Assembly: GCF_900103625.1 (NCBI RefSeq)
Contig: NZ_LT629700.1
Location: forward strand, 744,001 to 808,000
Direction of reading: 5' to 3'
DNA: 64,000 nucleotides
From: Corynebacterium mycetoides
GTDB taxonomy: Bacteria; Actinomycetota; Actinomycetes; Mycobacteriales; Mycobacteriaceae
Shown piece after piece: positions 26,391-34,935 of the stretch; positions within the stretch are counted from its first letter, which is position 1; each line of letters begins with the position of its first letter. A program made the translations under genes and the position numbers. Below the pieces are notes generated by a model. It saw nothing but the letters and a program-made list of their open reading frames with translations. It had not been told where the DNA came from and did no database searches.

Positions 26391-27263
26391 ATGAAGAAGA
26401 TCTTCCGTTCCCTTGCAGTCACCGCTGTTGCGGCGCTCACCGCGGCGACGCTGACCGCCTGCGGTGGCGACAGCTCCGGCGGTGGCGAGGGCCTGCTCGC
26501 CCAGATCGAGTCCGGCAACGTCACCCTGGGCACCAAGTACGACCAACCGGGCCTGGGCCTGCGCGAGGCGGACGGCTCCATGACCGGTCTCGACGTCGAC
26601 GTGCTCACCTACGTGGTCAATTCCATCGCCGAGGACAAGGGCTGGGCCGAGCCGGAGATCACCTGGCGCGAGACCCCGTCCGCGCAGCGCGAGACCCTGA
26701 TCCAGAACGGCGAGGTCGCCGCGATCGGCGCGACCTACTCCATCAACGCCTCCCGCTCCGAGGCGGTCAGCTTCGCGGGCCCGTACCTGCTCACCCACCA
26801 GGGCCTGCTCGTGCGTGCCGACGAGAAGAACATCACCGGCCTCGAGGGCCTCGACGGGCGCATCCTGTGCTCGGTGACCGGCTCCACCCCGGCGCAGAAG
26901 GTCAAGGACGCCCTCCCCGGCGTCCAGCTCCAGGAGTACGACACCTACTCCTCCTGCGTCGAGGCGCTGCGTAACGGCAACGTCGACGCGATGACCACCG
27001 ACGCTTCCATCCTCGGCGGCTACTCCGCGCAGTCCCCGGGTGACTTCGCCATCGTCGAGCTGGAGGAGGACGGCCAGCCCTTCACCAACGAGCACTACGG
27101 CATCGGCGTGACCAAGGACGACACCGAGGCCGTCGACGCCGTGAACAAGGCGCTGGAGGCCATGTACGCAGACGGCTCGTTCCAGAAGTTCGTCGACGAG
27201 AACCTCGAGGGCGGCGTCGGCGTCTCCGAGGACAAGGTCGGCGACCTGTCCTTCCTGCAGTAG
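26391..27263 (+). CDS. gluB: Glutamate-binding lipoprotein of the ABC transporter
   Basis: GluB captures glutamate outside the membrane and delivers it to GluCD. The 290-aa precursor has a signal peptide with lipobox LTAC (Cys24) followed by a Gly/Ser-rich linker, so it is a lipid-anchored periplasmic-type binding protein. The SBP_bac_3 fold is visible in VTLGTKYDQPGLGLR, LDVDVLTYVVNSIA, VAAIGATYSINASRSEAVSFAGPYL and VDAMTTDASILGGY. AAGGAG 8 nt before the ATG is a strong ribosome binding site, fitting higher expression than gluA. gluC starts 51 nt later. Confidence 0.95.
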   Translation: MKKIFRSLAVTAVAALTAATLTACGGDSSGGGEGLLAQIESGNVTLGTKYDQPGLGLREADGSMTGLDVDVLTYVVNSIAEDKGWAEPEITWRETPSAQRETLIQNGEVAAIGATYSINASRSEAVSFAGPYLLTHQGLLVRADEKNITGLEGLDGRILCSVTGSTPAQKVKDALPGVQLQEYDTYSSCVEALRNGNVDAMTTDASILGGYSAQSPGDFAIVELEEDGQPFTNEHYGIGVTKDDTEAVDAVNKALEAMYADGSFQKFVDENLEGGVGVSEDKVGDLSFLQ

Positions 27264-27314
27264 CACCCGCTCTGTGAAGGCACCTTCAACACTTTCCGGG
27301 AGGAATAAGACCCC

Positions 27315-28001
27315 ATGCAAGCCCTGTGGGCAGACCTGCTGCCCGACCTGTGGCCCGCATTTTGGACCACCATCAAACTGACGGTGTATTCCGCCATCGG
27401 CGCCATGATCCTCGGCACGCTGCTCACAGCCATGAGGGTCTCCCCCGTGGGCACCTTGCGCGGTCTTTCCGGGTTCTACATCAACACCGTGCGCAACACC
27501 CCGCTGACCCTGGTGATCTTGTTCTGCTCCTTCGGGCTCTACCAGAACCTGGGGTTGCAGTTGGCCAGCCGCGAATCCTCGACGTTTATCGCCGACCAGA
27601 ACTTCCGCTTGGCCGTCCTCGGCTTCATTCTCTACACGTCGTGCTTCGTCGCGGAGTCCCTGCGCAGCGGCATCAACACCGTGCACGTCGGGCAGTCCGA
27701 GGCCGCCCGCTCGCTGGGGCTGGGCTTCGGCCAGATCTTCAGCCTCATCATCTTCCCGCAGGCGCTGCGCGCAGCCATCATCCCGCTGGGCAACACCTTG
27801 ATCGCGCTGACGAAGAACACCACGATCGCCTCCGTCATCGGCGTCGCCGAGGCGTCGCTGCTGATGAAATCCACCATCGAGATGCACGCCAACGAGCTGT
27901 TCGTCATCTTCGGCGTGTTCGCCCTCGGGTTCATCATCCTCACCCTGCCCATGGGCCTTGCCTTGGGCTGGCTTTCTGAACGACTGGCGGTGAAGCGATA
28001 A
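27315..28001 (+). CDS. gluC: Glutamate ABC transporter permease
   Basis: GluC is one of the two membrane subunits of the glutamate importer. The 228-aa protein has five predicted helices and the HisMQ-type permease signature, including ESLRSGINTVHVGQSEAARSLG, the EAA loop that contacts the ATPase. GGAGGAA precedes ATG 27315 by 9 nt. The TAA stop is directly followed by the gluD ATG, with no gap, so the two permeases are translated as a unit. Confidence 0.95.
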   Translation: MQALWADLLPDLWPAFWTTIKLTVYSAIGAMILGTLLTAMRVSPVGTLRGLSGFYINTVRNTPLTLVILFCSFGLYQNLGLQLASRESSTFIADQNFRLAVLGFILYTSCFVAESLRSGINTVHVGQSEAARSLGLGFGQIFSLIIFPQALRAAIIPLGNTLIALTKNTTIASVIGVAEASLLMKSTIEMHANELFVIFGVFALGFIILTLPMGLALGWLSERLAVKR

Positions 28002-28952
28002 ATGTCTGCTGTGAGAGCTACCCGAGCTACAGGAGCTACAGTGCTTTACGACGCCCCCGGCCCCCGCGCCAGGCGCCGCAACACCATCTACACCGTGATC
28101 ACGCTCATCCTCCTAGGCCTTCTCGCCTGGTGGGTGGTCTCGCGGCTGGCCGCTAACGGCCAGCTCGACGCCGAGAAGTGGACGCCGTTTATCAACGCCA
28201 ACACCTGGACCACCTACATCTTGCCCGGCCTGTGGGGCACCTTGAAGGCCGCCGCGCTGAGCATCGTCTTTGCGCTCGTCTTCGGCGTCGTCTTCGGCCT
28301 CGGCCGCCTCTCCGAGATCAAGGCGGTGCGCTGGGTGTGCGCCGTGGTCATCGAGTTCTTCCGCGCCATTCCGGTGCTCCTGCTGATGATCTTCCTGTAC
28401 CAGTTGTTCGCCGTGTTCCACCTGGTGGCACCCCGCAGCCTGGCGTTCTGGGCCGTGGTCGTTGCGCTGACGCTATACAACGGCTCCGTCATCGCGGAGA
28501 TCCTGCGCGCGGGCATCCGCTCCCTGCCACGCGGGCAGACGGAGGCCGCCCACGCGCTCGGCATGACGCACTGGCAGACGATGTGGAAGATCCTGCTCCC
28601 GCAGTCGGTGGCCGCCATGCTCCCCGCGCTCATCGCCCAGATCGTCATCGCCCTGAAGGACTCCGCACTGGGCTACCAGATCGGCTACGTCGAGGTCGTC
28701 CGCTCCGCCACACAGGTGGCATCCTCGAACAGGAATTACATCCCGTCCCTGATCGTCGTGGCCGTCATTATGATCGCGATCAACTACGCGCTGACCGTTC
28801 TGGCCACGCGCGTTGAGATGCAGCTGCGCGCCGGGCGCACCCGCCGCAACCCGTTCGCGCGGGTGCCGGCCGTCGACGACGAGCACGCGCTGCCCACGGC
28901 GACTTCGACGCTGGACGCTCAAACGCCGGGCGGCGTGAAACCCGCGCCCTAG
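28002..28952 (+). CDS. gluD: Glutamate ABC transporter permease
   Basis: GluD is the partner permease of GluC. The 316-aa product carries an extended N-terminus (about 60 residues before the first conserved helix) and a polar C-terminal tail of about 50 residues. The EAA loop is [24 protein letters not shown]. It begins immediately after the gluC stop. The TAG stop lies within CTAG, whose opposite strand provides the recX stop, so gluD and recX overlap tail to tail by three bases without an obvious terminator. Confidence 0.95.
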   Translation: MSAVRATRATGATVLYDAPGPRARRRNTIYTVITLILLGLLAWWVVSRLAANGQLDAEKWTPFINANTWTTYILPGLWGTLKAAALSIVFALVFGVVFGLGRLSEIKAVRWVCAVVIEFFRAIPVLLLMIFLYQLFAVFHLVAPRSLAFWAVVVALTLYNGSVIAEILRAGIRSLPRGQTEAAHALGMTHWQTMWKILLPQSVAAMLPALIAQIVIALKDSALGYQIGYVEVVRSATQVASSNRNYIPSLIVVAVIMIAINYALTVLATRVEMQLRAGRTRRNPFARVPAVDDEHALPTATSTLDAQTPGGVKPAP

Positions 28953-29551
28953 GCGTCCCCGGAGGCTTCCGACACCTCGTCGATCCGCGCGTCGAGCACC
29001 TCCCGGCCCAGCCGCATGCTCAGCTCGGAGGAGTAGCCGCGGCGCGCCATCACCCCGATGATGCGCCGGAGGTGCTTGTCGTATTCGGCGCGGCCGGCGG
29101 GGGCGGCCTTGACGTCGCGGGCCTTCTTTTCCGCCACGGCGCGCGCTGCCGCCTCCTCGTCGGCGGCGGAAATCTGCTCGAGAGCGTCCCGGCGCACGGC
29201 CTCGGGAACGCCCTTGTCGCGCAACTCCATGTCGAGCGCGCGTGCGGACTTGCCTCGGCGGGACGCACGCTGGCGCACCCACTCGTGGGCGAAGGACGCG
29301 TCATTGATCAGGCCGGCGCGCTCGAGGTCCGCGATGACCTTGTCCACCAGGTCGGGCTGGAACTCGGCGTCCATCAGCCTCCCGCGCAGCTCGGCCTTGG
29401 AGCGGGCGCGTTGGTCCAGCAGCCCGAGCACCCGCTTGCGCACGGGTGCCAGGGCCTCCTCCTCGGCGCGGTCGAACAGCGCCGGACCCTCCCCCGCCTC
29501 GTAGGATTCCAGCGCTGCCTGCAGCCGGGCGATCTTGTCCGGGTCTGCCAC
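28949..29551 (-). CDS. recX: RecA regulator RecX
   Basis: RecX binds RecA filaments and limits their activity. The 200-aa product shows the family's three-helix repeats, for example [32 protein letters not shown] and [32 protein letters not shown], followed by [18 protein letters not shown] 29551 lies 5 nt after the recA stop, so it is expressed as the second gene of recA-recX. It ends in the CTAG overlap with gluD. Confidence 0.93.
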   Translation of the reverse strand: MADPDKIARLQAALESYEAGEGPALFDRAEEEALAPVRKRVLGLLDQRARSKAELRGRLMDAEFQPDLVDKVIADLERAGLINDASFAHEWVRQRASRRGKSARALDMELRDKGVPEAVRRDALEQISAADEEAAARAVAEKKARDVKAAPAGRAEYDKHLRRIIGVMARRGYSSELSMRLGREVLDARIDEVSEASGDA

Positions 29552-29556
29552 GCCGC

Positions 29557-30714
29557 CTACTCGTCGGCGGCGACGCCGGCGGTGTCCTCGGCGACACCGG
29601 CGACACCGGCAGAGTCGTCATCGTCGTCGAAGTCGATGTTGGGCACCATGTCCACCGGGTCGTCGGTCAGCTCGTCGTTGCTGCCCCCCGCATACGCGCC
29701 CACGCCGAGCTTCTGGAAGATCTTGTCCTCGATCTCGTTGGCCAGGTCGGTGTTTTCCTTGAGGAACAGTCGCGCCTTCTCTTTGCCCTGGCCCAGCTGG
29801 TCGCCCTCGTAGGTGAACCAGGAGCCCGACTTTTTCACGATGCCGTTGTCCACGCCCATATCGATGATGGAGGATTCCCGCGAGATTCCCTCGCCGTACA
29901 TGATGTCGAACTCGGCGACCTTGAACGGCGGGGACACCTTGTTCTTGACCACCTTGAGCCTCGTGCGGTTACCGATGGAGTCCTGGCCGTCTTTCAGTGT
30001 CTGGATCCGGCGGACGTCACAGCGCACGGAGGCATAGAACTTCAACGCCTTGCCGCCGGTGGTGGTCTCGGGGGAGCCGAACATGACGCCGATCTTCTCG
30101 CGCAGCTGGTTGATGAAGATGGCGGTGGTGCCGGAGTTGTACAGCGCGCCCGTCATCTTGCGCAGCGCCTGGGACATAAGGCGCGCCTGCAGGCCGACGT
30201 GGGAATCGCCCATTTCGCCCTCGATTTCCGCCTTCGGCGTCAGCGCCGCCACCGAGTCGATGACGAGGATGTCGATCGCGCCGGAGCGCACCAGCATGTC
30301 CGCGATCTCGAGCGCCTGCTCACCGGTGTCCGGCTGGGACACGAGCAGGTTATCCGTATCCACGCCGAGCTTGCGGGCGTAATCCGGGTCGAGCGCGTGC
30401 TCCGCGTCGATGAACGCGGCGATGCCTCCCGCGCGCTGCGCCGAGGCGATGGCGTGCAGCGCCACCGTGGTCTTGCCGGAGGACTCGGGGCCGTAAATCT
30501 CCACGACACGGCCGCGGGGCCACCCGCCGATGCCGAGGGCGACGTCGATCGCCGTGTTGCCCGAGGAGATGGTCTGGATCGGCGGGCGGTTCTCCTCGCC
30601 CAGGCGCATGATCGCGCCCTTGCCGAAGTCCTTCTCAATCATCGCGAGGGCCGCGTCGAGCGCGTTCTGCCGGTCACTGCCGGCTACCGCAGCGGTTTTC
30701 TTCTTTGTCGCCAT
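29557..30714 (-). CDS. recA: Recombinase RecA
   Basis: RecA forms filaments on single-stranded DNA, drives strand exchange and triggers LexA self-cleavage. The 385-aa protein has Walker [10 protein letters not shown] (75-83), Walker [12 protein letters not shown], loop L2 [21 protein letters not shown], and an acidic C-terminus. No intein is present. ATG 30714 ([10 protein letters not shown]) is chosen because GAGGGAG lies 10-16 nt upstream; an in-frame ATG 30 nt earlier would disrupt this. An SOS-box-like site lies about 165 nt upstream. It is followed by recX. Confidence 0.97.
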   Translation of the reverse strand: MATKKKTAAVAGSDRQNALDAALAMIEKDFGKGAIMRLGEENRPPIQTISSGNTAIDVALGIGGWPRGRVVEIYGPESSGKTTVALHAIASAQRAGGIAAFIDAEHALDPDYARKLGVDTDNLLVSQPDTGEQALEIADMLVRSGAIDILVIDSVAALTPKAEIEGEMGDSHVGLQARLMSQALRKMTGALYNSGTTAIFINQLREKIGVMFGSPETTTGGKALKFYASVRCDVRRIQTLKDGQDSIGNRTRLKVVKNKVSPPFKVAEFDIMYGEGISRESSIIDMGVDNGIVKKSGSWFTYEGDQLGQGKEKARLFLKENTDLANEIEDKIFQKLGVGAYAGGSNDELTDDPVDMVPNIDFDDDDDSAGVAGVAEDTAGVAADE

Positions 30715-30877
30715 TAAAAGTGCACTCCCTCGAGTTCGTTTCAAATTTCGTGCGGGCCATGCGGTTGACTGTTGGCTCTTGACTCTTTAGACCCGTCAGC
30801 CGGGGCCCTGGTTCCCTACTTCTGTGAAATTGCTGCCGCCAGCGTAGCCCGCTGCCTAGACATCCCCGTATTTTACA

Positions 30878-30893
30878 CGCAAACGTGTTCGAA
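30878..30893 (-). promoter_or_regulatory. Candidate LexA (SOS) box upstream of recA
   Basis: On the minus strand the site reads TTCGAACACGTTTGCG. Compared with the Gram-positive SOS palindrome CGAAC-N4-GTTCG it keeps 8 of 10 conserved bases, with the left half perfect. It lies between the DUF3046 stop and the recA start, where SOS control of recA is expected. Confidence 0.5.
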
Positions 30894-30916
30894 TAACAGC
30901 GGCGCGCCGTGGCGCG

Positions 30917-31132
30917 TTAGAAGCCGGGTCGGTCCACTCCCAGCCTGCGCTCCTCCGGCACGTCGTAGGCGCGGCACAGCGCCTCCCACGCCTCGCGGGG
31001 ATCGATGCCGCTTTCAATCATCTCGTTGGCCGTCTGGTTGTACGGGGGCAGCACCTGCGAATCCATGACCCACTGCGCGTTCGCGGGGCCGAATTCATCT
31101 TCCACTAACTGGTGAAATTCCGTCAGACGCAT
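30917..31132 (-). CDS. DUF3046 protein
   Basis: This 71-aa protein belongs to DUF3046, a small actinobacterial family typically encoded just upstream of recA. Family features are MRLTEFHQLVEDEFG, VLPPYNQTANEMIESGIDPREAW and RRLGVDRPGF. Function is unknown. ATG 31132 is chosen because the conserved sequence begins there and TATATT (31140-31145, minus strand) ends 7 nt before it, indicating a leaderless mRNA. It is divergent from bioY across 67 bp. Confidence 0.88.
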   Translation of the reverse strand: MRLTEFHQLVEDEFGPANAQWVMDSQVLPPYNQTANEMIESGIDPREAWEALCRAYDVPEERRLGVDRPGF

Positions 31133-31139
31133 GGCACCG

Positions 31140-31145
31140 AATATA
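31140..31145 (-). promoter_or_regulatory. -10 hexamer of the DUF3046 gene
   Basis: TATATT on the minus strand lies 7 nt before ATG 31132. The distance matches other leaderless starts in this window. Confidence 0.55.
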
Positions 31146-31169
31146 CCTTTTATCCCCTCGTGCCCACCC

Positions 31170-31192
31170 CTTGAACGGCGTTCAAGTACAGT
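31170..31192 (+). promoter_or_regulatory. BioQ-type operator and -10 of bioYMN
   Basis: CTTGAACGGCGTTCAAG (31170-31186) is a perfect palindrome with a 3-bp centre. Its core TGAAC-N3-GTTCA closely fits the C. glutamicum BioQ motif TGAAC-N3-GTTAC. It abuts a TACAGT -10 (31187-31192) that ends 7 nt before the bioY ATG, so repressor binding would block a leaderless promoter. Confidence 0.7.
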
Positions 31193-31199
31193 GCTATCC

Positions 31200-31787
31200 A
31201 TGTCAACACCAGTCAACTCTCAGCCGGCGCGGAGCACCACCTCCGATATCGCCTACGTCGCGGTCTTTACCGCGCTCGTCATCGTCCTCGGCTTCGTGGC
31301 CATCCCCGTCGGCGCCCTCGGCGTGCCCATCCTGCTCCAGAACACGGCGATCATCCTGGCCGGGCTCGTGCTCGGCCCGCGCCGCGGCTTCTTCACCGCC
31401 GCGCTGTTCCTCCTCATCGGGTTTATCTTCCCCGTCCTCGCCGGGGGCCGGACCACCTACTTCGCCCTGACCTCGCCGACGGTGGGCTACATCATCAGCT
31501 ACCTCGTCGCCGTCCCCGTGGCCGGATTCATCGCGGCGCGCGTCGTCGGCAAGCCCCAAGGAGCGAAGGTGGGTCTGTTCATCCTCGCCGGTGTCGTGGG
31601 CCTGGCGCTGCAGTACCTCTTCGGCGCCATCGGCATGGTCCTGCGCGCGGGCCTCGACGTGCCCGCGGCCGCCGCGGCCCAGCTGCCTTTCATCCCCACC
31701 GACCTGATCGAGATGGCGGTCATGGTCGCCATCGCCATCAGCGTGCACGCGGCGTTCCCCCAGCTCCTGCGCCGCGAGGCCCGCTAA
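31200..31787 (+). CDS. bioY: Biotin ECF transporter S component
   Basis: BioY is the membrane protein that binds biotin with high affinity. The 195-aa product has six hydrophobic segments and the family motifs GALGVPILLQNTAIILAG and FPVLAGGRTTYFALTSPTVGYIISY. With BioM and BioN directly downstream it forms a complete energy-coupling-factor biotin importer, the usual arrangement in biotin-auxotrophic corynebacteria. ATG 31200 follows the TACAGT hexamer by 7 nt with no ribosome binding site, so it is leaderless. Expression is likely repressed through the BioQ-type palindrome. Confidence 0.93.
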   Translation: MSTPVNSQPARSTTSDIAYVAVFTALVIVLGFVAIPVGALGVPILLQNTAIILAGLVLGPRRGFFTAALFLLIGFIFPVLAGGRTTYFALTSPTVGYIISYLVAVPVAGFIAARVVGKPQGAKVGLFILAGVVGLALQYLFGAIGMVLRAGLDVPAAAAAQLPFIPTDLIEMAVMVAIAISVHAAFPQLLRREAR

Positions 31788-31793
31788 GTAGCA

Positions 31794-32483
31794 GTGCCCA
31801 CCATCCGTTTTCAGGGCGCGGGCGTCACCTTCGAAGGCACCACCGTCCTGCGCCCCCTCAACCTCGAACTGAGCGAGCGCCGCATCGGAATCATCGGCGC
31901 CAACGGCTCGGGCAAGTCCACCCTGGTCAGGCTGATCAACGGGCTGATCACCCCCACCACCGGGTCCGTGACCTACGAGGGCATGGACCCGACCGCCGAC
32001 GGCAAGCGCGTCCGCCGCAAAGTGGGGTTCGTCTTCGCCGACGCGGAATCACAAATCGTCATGCCGCGTGTCGCCGACGACATCGCGTTCTCCCTGCGCC
32101 GCTTCAAGCTTCCCCGCGTCGAGGTGGCGCGGCGGGTGGACAGCATGCTCGAGCGCTTCGGGCTGACCGACAGGCGCGAGAACTCGCCGCACACCCTCTC
32201 CGGCGGCGAGAAGCAGTTGCTCGCGCTCGCCGCCGTCCTTGTCATCGAGCCGGACACGGTGATCCTCGACGAGCCCACCACCCTGCTGGACATGCGCAAC
32301 CGCCGCCGCATCATCCGCGAGCTCTCGGCCCTTGACCAGCAGCTCATCGTTGTCACCCACGACCTCGAGATGCTGCGCGACTTCGACCGGGTCCTGTGCG
32401 TGAGCGAAGGAGCCGTGCTTTTCGACGGCCCCCCGGCCGACGCCACCGCCTTCTACACCGCCCTCATGGACGCCCAGGACTAA
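31794..32483 (+). CDS. bioM: Biotin ECF transporter ATPase
   Basis: BioM is the single ATPase of the biotin ECF transporter. The 229-aa protein has Walker A GANGSGKST (35-43), Q-loop VGFVFADAESQIV, signature LSGGEKQLLAL, Walker B VILDEPTTLLD and the switch His in VVTHDLEM. GTG 31794 starts 6 nt after the bioY stop and has no strong ribosome binding site, so translation is probably coupled. bioN follows after 4 nt. Confidence 0.93.
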   Translation: MPTIRFQGAGVTFEGTTVLRPLNLELSERRIGIIGANGSGKSTLVRLINGLITPTTGSVTYEGMDPTADGKRVRRKVGFVFADAESQIVMPRVADDIAFSLRRFKLPRVEVARRVDSMLERFGLTDRRENSPHTLSGGEKQLLALAAVLVIEPDTVILDEPTTLLDMRNRRRIIRELSALDQQLIVVTHDLEMLRDFDRVLCVSEGAVLFDGPPADATAFYTALMDAQD

Positions 32484-32487
32484 ACCG

Positions 32488-33102
32488 ATGCTGCGCAACA
32501 TTCCCTTAAGCGTGTACGTGCCGGGAAACTCCCCGGTGCACCGGGCCTCCCCAGCCGCCAAACTAGCAGCACTCGTCGCCGTGGCCGTCGCCACAGCTGT
32601 CCTGCCCACCCAGCCGTGGCACTCCGTGGCGGCACTGGTGGGAGTGGTGCTCGCCTACATGCTCGCCCGCATCCCGCTCGGCACCGCCGTGCGGCAGACC
32701 GCGCCGGTGGTACCCCTGATCGTCCTTCTGGGCGCGTTTCTGTGGTGGCAGGACGGCGCGGCGCGGGCGCTGACCACGTCGATCGGGCTCGTCGCAACGC
32801 TCGCGGCGGCCAACCTGCTGACCTTGACCACGACGATTGAGGCGCTGATGAACGCGCTCGAGCGCAGCCTCGCCCCGCTCGCCCGCGTCGGGGTGCCCGT
32901 GGACAACATCAGCCTGGCCATCTCCCTGACCATCCGCCTCATCCCGCTGATGCTCTCGACGGTCAACGACGTCCTCGACGCGAGAAAGGCCCGCGGTGCG
33001 GGCCTTTCGTTGACGGCGTTCACGACGCCGGTGGTCATTCGCAGCGTGCGCCGCGCCGAGGCCATCGGTGAGGCACTCATGGCGCGCGGCGCCGCAGACT
33101 AG
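32488..33102 (+). CDS. bioN: Biotin ECF transporter transmembrane protein
   Basis: BioN is the EcfT-type scaffold coupling BioM to BioY. The 204-aa product has four to five hydrophobic helices and the C-terminal coupling helix with the Ala-Arg-Gly type motif DARKARGAGL, which docks onto the ATPase. The codons for this motif contain a perfect 11-bp hairpin with a 3-nt loop (32984-33008). The gene ends 6 nt before convergent pspA. Confidence 0.9.
   Translation: MLRNIPLSVYVPGNSPVHRASPAAKLAALVAVAVATAVLPTQPWHSVAALVGVVLAYMLARIPLGTAVRQTAPVVPLIVLLGAFLWWQDGAARALTTSIGLVATLAAANLLTLTTTIEALMNALERSLAPLARVGVPVDNISLAISLTIRLIPLMLSTVNDVLDARKARGAGLSLTAFTTPVVIRSVRRAEAIGEALMARGAAD
32984..33008. repeat. Perfect hairpin inside bioN
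   Basis: GAAAGGCCCGC (32984-32994) and GCGGGCCTTTC (32998-33008) are fully complementary across a GGT loop. It looks like a terminator stem but lies within the coding sequence, about 95 nt before the bioN stop, and has no U tract on the plus strand. On the minus strand it lies downstream of pspA and also lacks a U tract. Confidence 0.7.
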
Positions 33103-33108
33103 TACGGA

Positions 33109-33945
33109 CTAGCGCTCGCCGCGCAGCTCGCGCATGCGCGCCTCCACTGCGTCGGAGGAGACCTCCTGGGACGCGCTGGAGGCGTTGGTGTCGCCCTGCT
33201 CGATCGCGGGCTTGGCACCGGAGGTGAGCTCCCCGGCCATTTCGGCGCGGATCTGCTCGAGACGGCCGTGGCCTGCCATCTGGATACCGGCCTGCTCCAC
33301 CTCGGCCATGCGACCCTGGATGGAGTTCTGGGACAGCTCCGCCTGGCCGAGGGCGTTGGCGTAGCGGCGTTCGATCTTGTCGCGCACCTGGTCCAGGTTG
33401 GGGGTGCCGGTGGTGATCGCGTTCATCGACGACATGGTCTCGGCGACCTTCTCCTGCATCTTGGCCTGCTCGAGCTGGGAGAGCAGCTTGGAGCGCTCGG
33501 CCACCTGCTGCTGCAGGTGCGCCGCGTTGCGCTCGACGGCCTGCTTGGCCTGCGCCGCCTGCTGGAGGGCCTGGTCGTGCAGCTGCTTGGTGTCCTCAAT
33601 GCCCTGCTCGGCGGTGACGAGCTGCGCGGCGAACGCCTCAGCCGCGTTCTCGTACTCCTGAGCCTTCTGGGCGTCGCCCTCGCCGCGGGCCTTGTCCGCC
33701 AGCTGCAGGGCCTGACGGGTGTTGGCCTGTAGCTTCTCAACCTCCTCAAGGCGGCGGTTGAGCTGCATCTCCAGCTGACGCTGGTTGCCGATCACGGCTG
33801 CCGCCTGCTGAGACAGCGCCTGGTGCTGGCGCTGCGCTTCGTTGATAGCCTGCTCGATCTGGATCTTCGGGTCTGCGTTCTCCTCGATCTTGTTGTCGAA
33901 GAGAGCCATCAGGTAGTTCCAGAACTTAGTAAACGGGTTAGCCAT
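33109..33945 (-). CDS. pspA: Phage-shock protein A family membrane-stress protein
   Basis: PspA/IM30 proteins assemble as helical oligomers on the inner membrane and protect it during envelope stress. The 278-aa product is almost wholly coiled coil, with the amphipathic N-terminus [25 protein letters not shown] that binds membrane and long Gln/Ala/Glu-rich helices. AAAGG precedes ATG 33945. It follows clgR after 55 nt, the same arrangement as Rv2745c-Rv2744c in mycobacteria, where ClgR activates this gene. Confidence 0.92.
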   Translation of the reverse strand: MANPFTKFWNYLMALFDNKIEENADPKIQIEQAINEAQRQHQALSQQAAAVIGNQRQLEMQLNRRLEEVEKLQANTRQALQLADKARGEGDAQKAQEYENAAEAFAAQLVTAEQGIEDTKQLHDQALQQAAQAKQAVERNAAHLQQQVAERSKLLSQLEQAKMQEKVAETMSSMNAITTGTPNLDQVRDKIERRYANALGQAELSQNSIQGRMAEVEQAGIQMAGHGRLEQIRAEMAGELTSGAKPAIEQGDTNASSASQEVSSDAVEARMRELRGER

Positions 33946-34000
33946 GGCGGCGGGAAACCTTTCGTGGGAGCTTTTGTTTTAGGTCAATCGCTTTGCCATC

Positions 34001-34360
34001 TTACATCTCGGCAGCGGCGGGCGCGGTGCGCTCAAGCTCGTGCGTGATCGACTCCAGCGACAGGTTGGCCACGGCCTCGAGCAAAACCTCGGCCACGGTG
34101 GTGTCGAGCGCCTCGCAAATCGACGCCAGAAGTTCCGACGAGACCTCCTTGCGGCCGCGCTCGAGCTCGGAGATGTAGCCGGAGGACACCCTCGCCTTGG
34201 AGGCGAGCTCGCGCAGGGAGACGTTCTTGTCGGCGCGGAACGCGCGCAGGGACATCCCCAGAGCCTCACGCAGCAGTGGCTCACGCTCAGGTACGCGCTC
34301 CGGGTGGCGCGCCAGCTGCGGAATCTGGAGAGTATCGCGAAGAAGTGTTGTGGTTGCCAT
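34001..34360 (-). CDS. clgR: XRE-type regulator ClgR
   Basis: ClgR activates Clp protease and related stress genes in actinobacteria and is itself degraded by Clp. The 119-aa protein has one helix-turn-helix (LRAFRADKNVSLRELASKAR, then VSSGYISELERGRKEVSSELL, about residues 38-80). The C-terminus ends in small residues (TAPAAAEM), as expected for a ClpP substrate. It follows cinA after 8 nt and precedes pspA, so it is part of the pgsA-cinA-clgR chain. Confidence 0.9.
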   Translation of the reverse strand: MATTTLLRDTLQIPQLARHPERVPEREPLLREALGMSLRAFRADKNVSLRELASKARVSSGYISELERGRKEVSSELLASICEALDTTVAEVLLEAVANLSLESITHELERTAPAAAEM

Positions 34361-34368
34361 CGAATGTA

Positions 34369-34935
34369 TTAACGGTTGCTCGCCCGGTTTTGTTCCCGCA
34401 CCCCGGTGATCGCTCCGCGCAGGGCTGCTTCAACCGCCGCGTGGCGGATCTGGTCGCGGCCGCCCGCCAGCACCCGCACGGGTTCGGCGGAGCCCTGGAT
34501 CAACGCGTACCGGCCGGCCGCGGAGTCTACGAGCTCGGCCGCGGGCGACGACGCGACCCACCGCGGGCCGGCCAGGCCTACCCACACTTCACCTACCGGA
34601 TGGCCGTCCTGGTTGTCGGGCCCGGCGACCCCGGTGACCGCCACCGCCCAGTCGGAGCCGCACACGCGCCGCGTGCCGCGGGCCATCTCGCGGGCCGTGA
34701 CGGGAGAAACCGGGCCATGCTCGTCGAGGACCTGCTGCGCCACCTGCGCCAGAGAATGCTTCAGGTCGGTGGCGTAGACCACCAGGCCCCCGCGCAGCAC
34801 GGCGGACGCGCCCGGCACCGTCGCCACGGTCGCCGCGGCGAGCCCCGCCGTCAACGATTCGCAAAAACTGATGGTCTGGTTGCTGGCCGCAAGCGCGTCG
34901 ACAAGCTCGCGCGCCGTGGGGTCGATGCTATCCAC
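34369..34935 (-). CDS. cinA: CinA-family nicotinamide-nucleotide amidohydrolase
   Basis: The 188-aa product contains only the CinA C-terminal (PncC) domain, which deamidates NMN to recycle pyridine nucleotides. Motifs are ISFCESLTAGLAAATVATVPGAS near 22-44, GGLVVYATDLKHSL, and VAVTGVAGPDNQDGHPVGEVWVGL. The N-terminal MoaB-like domain of longer CinA proteins is absent, as usual in actinobacteria. The start overlaps the pgsA stop by 8 nt, so translation is coupled. Confidence 0.9.
   Translation of the reverse strand: MDSIDPTARELVDALAASNQTISFCESLTAGLAAATVATVPGASAVLRGGLVVYATDLKHSLAQVAQQVLDEHGPVSPVTAREMARGTRRVCGSDWAVAVTGVAGPDNQDGHPVGEVWVGLAGPRWVASSPAAELVDSAAGRYALIQGSAEPVRVLAGGRDQIRHAAVEAALRGAITGVREQNRASNR

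Noticed and set aside
26373..27887. 504-codon frame antisense to gluB-gluC
   Set aside because: Shadow of the two transporter genes with typical antisense composition.
29557..30714. Intein in recA
   Set aside because: The protein is of normal length and uninterrupted across the Walker motifs and L2 loop.
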